Shown here: positions 59,693 to 64,000 of the stretch, piece by piece
How the letters are laid out: every line of letters begins with the position of its first letter
Numbering within the stretch: the stretch's first letter is position 1
Origin: Streptomyces diastatochromogenes
GTDB taxonomy: Bacteria; Actinomycetota; Actinomycetes; Streptomycetales; Streptomycetaceae
NCBI GenBank assembly: GCA_026913215.1
Contig: JAPTYK010000002.1
Coordinates: 124,001-188,000, forward strand
Reading direction: 5' to 3'
Length of the DNA stretch: 64,000 nt
Program-made: the position numbers and the translations under genes
Notes under the pieces: model-generated
Databases searched by the model: none
What the model was told of the DNA's origin: nothing
What the model saw: the letters and a program-made list of their open reading frames with translations, nothing else

Positions 59693-61051
59693 CTACTCGG
59701 CCCGGGTGAGGGCGGGCGGCCAGTCGGCGGGGATCGCGTCGGTCTGCGGGGCGTAGAGCCGCAGGGTGATGGTGAACTTGCCGCTGGTGGGGATGGGGAG
59801 CCAGTTCGTCTTGTCCAGGGAGTCGTCCTCGGGCGCGACGGCGCTGATGTACAGGGTGATCGCGCCGTCCGAGTCGGGCGCGGGGGCGGTGAAGTGGCCG
59901 ACGGAGTAGATCTCGGCGGTGTTGGCGACCAGGAAGCTGTCGGCGTCGTAGGCGGTCAGCGACCAGAACGCGTCGACGGGCGGCAGCTGGCCGGCGGGGA
60001 AGGTGAGGGTGTAGGGGATCGGCTTGCCGGTGCTGTCCGTCGAGGGGCCGCCGGTGCTGGGGTAGAGGGCGTCGTCGGGGAGATTGGCGGCCAGGCCGAA
60101 CATGGCGACGTAGGCGCGCTGCACGTAGTCGGTGCCGTAGTAGCCGATGTCGGTCTTGACGAAGGTCCAGCCGTTGATCGGGGCGGGCCCCTTGTGGTTC
60201 GTGATGATCTTGAGGCCCTCCTCCTTGGCCCGGTCCAGGACCTGGGCGTCGGGGAGCTTGGCGGGGTCGTAAGGGTAGACGCCCAGCTCCGCGAGGGTGG
60301 CGCTCATGGCCGGGTCCGGCGGGTTGAGCGGGGTGGTGGGCAGCAGCTCGATCATCTGGGCGAAGAAGTCCGGACCGCTGAGGGCGTTGATCTGCTCGGA
60401 CGGCGGGGCGGTGGAGACGGCGGGGTCGTAGGTGCCGTCCGGCGGGACGTAGGTGCCCTGGTCGGGCCACGAGCTCAGCGGCAGCAGCCGCATCAGGCTC
60501 TGGTACGCGGTGACGTTGTCCACGTCCTCGCCCGTGTTGAACATCTCGATGCGGCCCATCAGCCAGACCGTGTCGGTCCCCATGGGCACCTGGTGGACGT
60601 CGTCGGGGAGTTCGCCCTCCCAGCCCGGTCCGGTCAGCGCGTAGGCGTAGACCTGGGCGCCGGAGGACGGATCGGTGGTCGGGGCGCCGAGCGTCCTGGT
60701 GCTGCTGGGCGACTTGAAGGAGGTGTTCGACCAGGCGTCCATCAGCTGCATCAGCCAGTAGCGGCCCTCGTCCATGACCGGCACCGCCAGCACCATCGGC
60801 TCGGCCGCCAGGTCTATCCACGCCTGCGAGTACAGCGTGTCCACGTTGGGCCGCACCACGTTCTTCATCTCCGGCGTGGGAGGCGCGTCGTACTGGCAGA
60901 ACTGGTTGGTGGGCGCCTGCGTCGCGTTCACCTTCACGGTGTTCGTCTGCAGCCGGCGGGTCAGCTCCATCATGATCTGCGCGTAGCCGAAGACGTAGAC
61001 GTCCGTTGCCGCTGCCTGCGCGTGATGCTTGGGGTGGTGCGTCGAGGCCAT
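59693..61051 (-). CDS. DUF1254/DUF1214-domain protein
   Basis: 452 residues from the ATG at 61049-61051, with GGAAGGGA upstream. The DUF1254 part is recognisable from VYVFGYAQIMMELTRRLQTN, NQFCQYDAPPTPEMKNVVRP, NVDTLYSQAWIDLAAEPMVL, VMDEGRYWLMQLMDAWSNTS. The DUF1214 part is recognisable from PPVDAFWSLTAYDADSFLVA, ITLYISAVAPEDDSLDKTNW and LPIPTSGKFTITLRLYAPQT near the C-terminus. Proteins with this two-part architecture are common in actinobacteria and proteobacteria; the biochemical role is unproven. No clear signal peptide is present. It has its own terminator. Confidence 0.93.
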   Translation of the reverse strand: MASTHHPKHHAQAAATDVYVFGYAQIMMELTRRLQTNTVKVNATQAPTNQFCQYDAPPTPEMKNVVRPNVDTLYSQAWIDLAAEPMVLAVPVMDEGRYWLMQLMDAWSNTSFKSPSSTRTLGAPTTDPSSGAQVYAYALTGPGWEGELPDDVHQVPMGTDTVWLMGRIEMFNTGEDVDNVTAYQSLMRLLPLSSWPDQGTYVPPDGTYDPAVSTAPPSEQINALSGPDFFAQMIELLPTTPLNPPDPAMSATLAELGVYPYDPAKLPDAQVLDRAKEEGLKIITNHKGPAPINGWTFVKTDIGYYGTDYVQRAYVAMFGLAANLPDDALYPSTGGPSTDSTGKPIPYTLTFPAGQLPPVDAFWSLTAYDADSFLVANTAEIYSVGHFTAPAPDSDGAITLYISAVAPEDDSLDKTNWLPIPTSGKFTITLRLYAPQTDAIPADWPPALTRAE

Positions 61052-61238
61052 GCCGTCGTCCCTTCCGGTGTGTCGGAAGGGTGACGCTACTGTCCGGTAC
61101 GGGCACACCGCTGCGACAGAACAAGCCGATTGTGAACGGTTTTCGCAAGCGGAAGCCAATCCTCCGACATCGCGCCATCAGCACGGCGACACTGCGGCTG
61201 ACCAGCTGCGACTGCCGTGCCGCCGCCCCGGAGACGCG

Positions 61239-61271
61239 CGAACGCCCCGTCCGTGAGGGACGGGGCGTTCG
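61239..61271 (-). terminator. Hairpin terminator after the LamG/ricin-B gene
   Basis: CGAACGCCCCGTCC / GGACGGGGCGTTCG with a 5-base loop, about 30 bp past the stop codon at 61302. Confidence 0.9.
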
Positions 61272-61301
61272 GGTGTGCGGTGTTTGGCTCAGGCCGGGGT
61301 G

Positions 61302-64000
61302 TTACGGGTTGACCGGCAGGACGGGTGTGAAGAGGGTGGGCACGTTCCACTGCTGTGCCGGGGTGCCGTTGCAGTCGAAGAGCTGGAACGCGGTGCCCCA
61401 GTTGCGGTTGGCCCACGGGACGTCGAGGCAGCGGCCGGACTGCGGGTTGTAGAGGGAGCCGTCGGCGCGGGGGAGCCACTGCTGGCCGCCCTCGCCCAGG
61501 CACTGCCAGAAGATCACGGCGCTCTGCGACGTGGTCTGGTTGCCGATGACGGCGACGCACTGGCCCTGCTGGGTCAGGGTGCCGTTGGCGTTGACGCTGA
61601 GCTTCTGCGCGTCGGAGCCGTTGCAGCCCCACAGCTGGGGGCGCATGCCGTTGCCGCTGTTGTTGTTCGGGGCGTCCACGCAGATGTCCGGGGACGGAGC
61701 GAAGCGGATCGGGCTGCCGGCCGTGGTGGCCGGCGGGGTGTAGCCCTGGTAGACGGCGAGGTTGCTGACCCGGCCGGCCAGCCAGTTGCTGGACTGGCTC
61801 TGGTACTTGTAGCGGCCCATGACGAGCTTGCCGCTCGGCGCCGGGCTGCTGCTCGCCGCGTGGTAGCCGCTGGAGCCCAGGCGGCCGTTGACGTACAGGC
61901 TCATGGCACCGGTGGTGGCGTTGTACGTCGCGGTGAGCTGGGTCCAGACGCCGGCCTGGAAGGCGTTGGCCGGGTTGACCGAGGCGTTGAAGTCGTACGG
62001 CCAGCCGTCGTCGTCACCACGGGCGAGGGCGAAGCGCCAGTTGCCGGAGTCGGCCCACAGCATGAACGCGCTGGCGTGGGCGTTGTCCTGGCTGACGATC
62101 ACGCCGTCCGGCTTGTCGAGCTTCGCCCAGGTGCTGACGGTGAAGCTCTGCCGGGTGTCGATCACGCTGCTCGGCGCGGTCAGGCTCGACTTCAGGGTGT
62201 CGCCGAAGACGGCGACGGTCGCCGGGCGGCCGTCGACGGTGTCGGCGGCGTAGCTGATGTTCGCCTCGGTGAGGTCGGAGCCCGCCGGGACGGACTTCTT
62301 GTTGTCCAGGCGCCACTGCGTGGTCGGCGCCTGGGTGTTGCCGCGCACGTGGTAGCCGTCGAAGCCGTTGACCGCGCCGGCGTTCACGGTGCCCGCCCAG
62401 GAGTGCAGCGTGCCGGCCGTGTCCAGGGCCCAGAAGTCCGGCACGCCGTCGTCGGTGACGTCGCCGTCGGAGCCGACGCGCGGGTAGCCGGGGCCGGTGA
62501 TGCCGTAGCCGATGCGGGCCGCGGGCTGCTGCGTGACGCCGGTGAGCACGGTGTACGTGACGCCGAGGAGGTCGTCGGTGCGGGTGCCGGTGGTGAGCTT
62601 GTACTGGAAGATGTCGCCGCTGGTGCGGTTGCGCACCCACAGGGCCGGGGCGGTGTCCGCCGTGGTGACGGTGGACAGGTCCAGGGTGTTGCCCGGGACC
62701 ATCAGGTCCTTGTCGTCCCAGTCGCCGGTGCCGGACACCAGGACGGGCGCGGCGAGCGTCTGGTTGGGCTTGACCGGGTAGAACCAGAGCTTGCCGGCCT
62801 CGACGGCGAGCAGACCGGTGGCGTCGGTCACCTTGCGGCTGGGCGTGCGCGAGGTGCGGGCCGGGCCGGTCGGGGTGATCTGGCTGGAGTACTGCCAGGT
62901 GCCGACGTTGTGGTAGCCGGCGCAGGAGCTCGCGTACGCGGTGTCGCAGTCCGGCTTGTCGACGGTGTGCTTGGTGCCGAGGGTGAACACCCCGGGCTTG
63001 GAAAGGGTGTTGTCGTAGGCGAACAGCTCGCTGCCGCCGAGCGCGCCGACCGTGGCGGGCTCGCGGTGGACGAACAGGTCGTCGACGTTGCGGCCCGGGT
63101 CGAGCGAGCCGCGGTGCGCGATCCGGTAGTCCTTCCAGGTGCGGCCGGAGCTCACCTCGGGCGCCTGGAGGGCGGTCGCGGCGGTGCCGCTGGGCAGCAT
63201 GCTGGCGGAGCTGCCGTCGGTGGCGCGGCCGTGGGTGACCAGGTTGCCGGCGGTGTCCGGGATCAGGATGTCGGGCCGGGCGTCACCGGTGGTGTCGCCG
63301 AAGGCCACCGGGCCGTCCTTCCACGGCACGTAGAAGGAGTACGAGAGGGTCTGGGAGGCGTTGCCCGCCTCGTCGAGGACCCGCGCGTAGACGATGTTGG
63401 TGCCCCAGTGGGTGGGCTTGACGCTGATGGCGCTCGTGGAGAGCGGGCTGCCGCAGGTCTGCTGGGCGCCGGCGAGCTGCGGGTCGAAGCTCCACTGGAC
63501 GCAGGCCAGGCCCGAGGAGCGCAGTCCGGCGCCGGGGCTCGGGTCGGAGGCGGAGATCGGGATGGAGCCGGTGTCGCCGAGGCGCAGGTTGGTGATCTGG
63601 CCGTTGCCGGCCGGCGGGTACTGGGTGTTGGGGTCGGTGAACTGGCCGAAGGCCATGACCGGCGGGGTCATGTCGACGGCGAAGTGGCAGGTGGTGCTGG
63701 ACGGACCGCGCAGCAGGCCGTCGTCGCCGTGGGTGGCCCAGGCGTAGTTGTGGCCGTTCTGCAGGGTGCCGACCGGTATGGAGTACGCGGCCTCCGACCA
63801 GTTCGAGACGAATCCGGACCAGCCCTGGTGCGCGGTCGCGCCCGCGGTCTCGTCCCAGACGTCCACCCACTCGGTGAGCTGTCCCTGGTTGGGGCTGCTG
63901 ACCCGGGAGATCAGGTCGGTGTGGGTGTCGGTGACCCAGCCGTACGAGGAGGCGGGAACGCCGCCGCACGCCTGGGTGTCACCGGCGACGACGCGGCGCG
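61302..64000 (-). CDS. Large secreted LamG and ricin-B lectin protein, N-terminus outside the window
   Basis: The frame is open from the right window edge (PASSYGWVTDTHTDLISRVS near the start) to the TAA-type stop at 61302, about 900 residues. In order: fibronectin/Ig-like segments (WVDVWDE, PPVMAFGQFTDPN, VYARVLDEAGNASQTLSYSF), a region of FG-GAP/VCBS-like repeats (GDTTGDARPDILIPDTAGNL, DGDVTDDGVPDFWALDTAGT), a LamG jellyroll (SFTVSTWAKLDKPDGVIVSQ, ATTGAMSLYVNGRLGSSGYH) and a C-terminal ricin-B trefoil (SPDICVDAPNNNSGNGMRPQ, GGQQWLPR, QSGRCLDVPWAN, TPAQQWNVP). This architecture belongs to extracellular carbohydrate-binding proteins of Streptomyces. The signal peptide must lie beyond 64000. 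Confidence 0.9.
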   Translation of the reverse strand, partial: RRVVAGDTQACGGVPASSYGWVTDTHTDLISRVSSPNQGQLTEWVDVWDETAGATAHQGWSGFVSNWSEAAYSIPVGTLQNGHNYAWATHGDDGLLRGPSSTTCHFAVDMTPPVMAFGQFTDPNTQYPPAGNGQITNLRLGDTGSIPISASDPSPGAGLRSSGLACVQWSFDPQLAGAQQTCGSPLSTSAISVKPTHWGTNIVYARVLDEAGNASQTLSYSFYVPWKDGPVAFGDTTGDARPDILIPDTAGNLVTHGRATDGSSASMLPSGTAATALQAPEVSSGRTWKDYRIAHRGSLDPGRNVDDLFVHREPATVGALGGSELFAYDNTLSKPGVFTLGTKHTVDKPDCDTAYASSCAGYHNVGTWQYSSQITPTGPARTSRTPSRKVTDATGLLAVEAGKLWFYPVKPNQTLAAPVLVSGTGDWDDKDLMVPGNTLDLSTVTTADTAPALWVRNRTSGDIFQYKLTTGTRTDDLLGVTYTVLTGVTQQPAARIGYGITGPGYPRVGSDGDVTDDGVPDFWALDTAGTLHSWAGTVNAGAVNGFDGYHVRGNTQAPTTQWRLDNKKSVPAGSDLTEANISYAADTVDGRPATVAVFGDTLKSSLTAPSSVIDTRQSFTVSTWAKLDKPDGVIVSQDNAHASAFMLWADSGNWRFALARGDDDGWPYDFNASVNPANAFQAGVWTQLTATYNATTGAMSLYVNGRLGSSGYHAASSSPAPSGKLVMGRYKYQSQSSNWLAGRVSNLAVYQGYTPPATTAGSPIRFAPSPDICVDAPNNNSGNGMRPQLWGCNGSDAQKLSVNANGTLTQQGQCVAVIGNQTTSQSAVIFWQCLGEGGQQWLPRADGSLYNPQSGRCLDVPWANRNWGTAFQLFDCNGTPAQQWNVPTLFTPVLPVNP

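Overview
The window is very GC-rich, with a strong G/C bias at third codon positions, frequent GTG starts and many protein families typical of Streptomyces (DUF6087, DUF6243, DUF7660, SWIM, TerD, YVTN/IPT surface proteins, WYL and HxlR regulators). It looks like accessory chromosome-arm DNA of a Streptomyces or close relative. Species cannot be decided from the sequence.

Layout. 0-6.3 kb: end of an M20 amidohydrolase, an MFS transporter whose start sits in a tandem array of ribosome-binding-site/start-codon units, a secreted lipase, a TerD protein and a SWIM zinc-finger protein. 6.3-19 kb: orphan small proteins, a phosphotransferase, a flavin reductase-like protein and a secreted YVTN/IPT protein, among many remnants (GntR/UTRA, PIMT-type methyltransferase tail, HAD, IS21 IstA, Mrr-like endonuclease, SAM methyltransferase, IS110, IS5, ISL3). 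19.9-29.05 kb: a minus-strand, largely translationally coupled operon: ABC exporter, triple-Nudix protein, PIMT-like methyltransferase, 66-residue Asp-rich repeat peptide, APH-fold kinase, an unknown small protein and a HIT protein. An ISAzo13-type element has inserted into the exporter gene with a 3-bp target duplication.

29-47.5 kb: a DUF89/ARMT1 phosphatase, a helicase fragment carrying a 7-bp repeat, conserved orphan proteins, a HAD phosphatase, an NAD(P)-binding protein, a VOC/WYL pair, an MMPL-histidine kinase deletion fusion, a pentapeptide-repeat membrane protein, an HxlR/SnoaL pair, a carboxylesterase and IS110, IS630 and IS5 relics. A family of short dispersed repeats (CAAACTTCGATGAGACG-like) is scattered through 33-38 kb. 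47.5-58 kb: a coherent catabolic locus with a TetR regulator and PLP amino-acid deaminase/aldolase diverging, over two matched palindromic operators, from a D-arabinono-lactone oxidase-type flavoprotein, an amidase, an Lrp/AsnC regulator, an MFS carrier, an M20 amidohydrolase and a second amidase. 58-64 kb: secreted or surface proteins (PxKF/IPT, DUF1254, LamG/ricin-B), each followed by a clear hairpin terminator.

Two properties run through the whole window. First, short tandem repeats of many unit lengths (4 to 39 bp) are unusually dense, inside genes, at gene ends and between genes. Second, many otherwise well-conserved genes carry single-base frameshifts, often in C or G runs. Some are probably sequencing indels and others real decay, so 'pseudogene' below often means 'frameshifted as read'.
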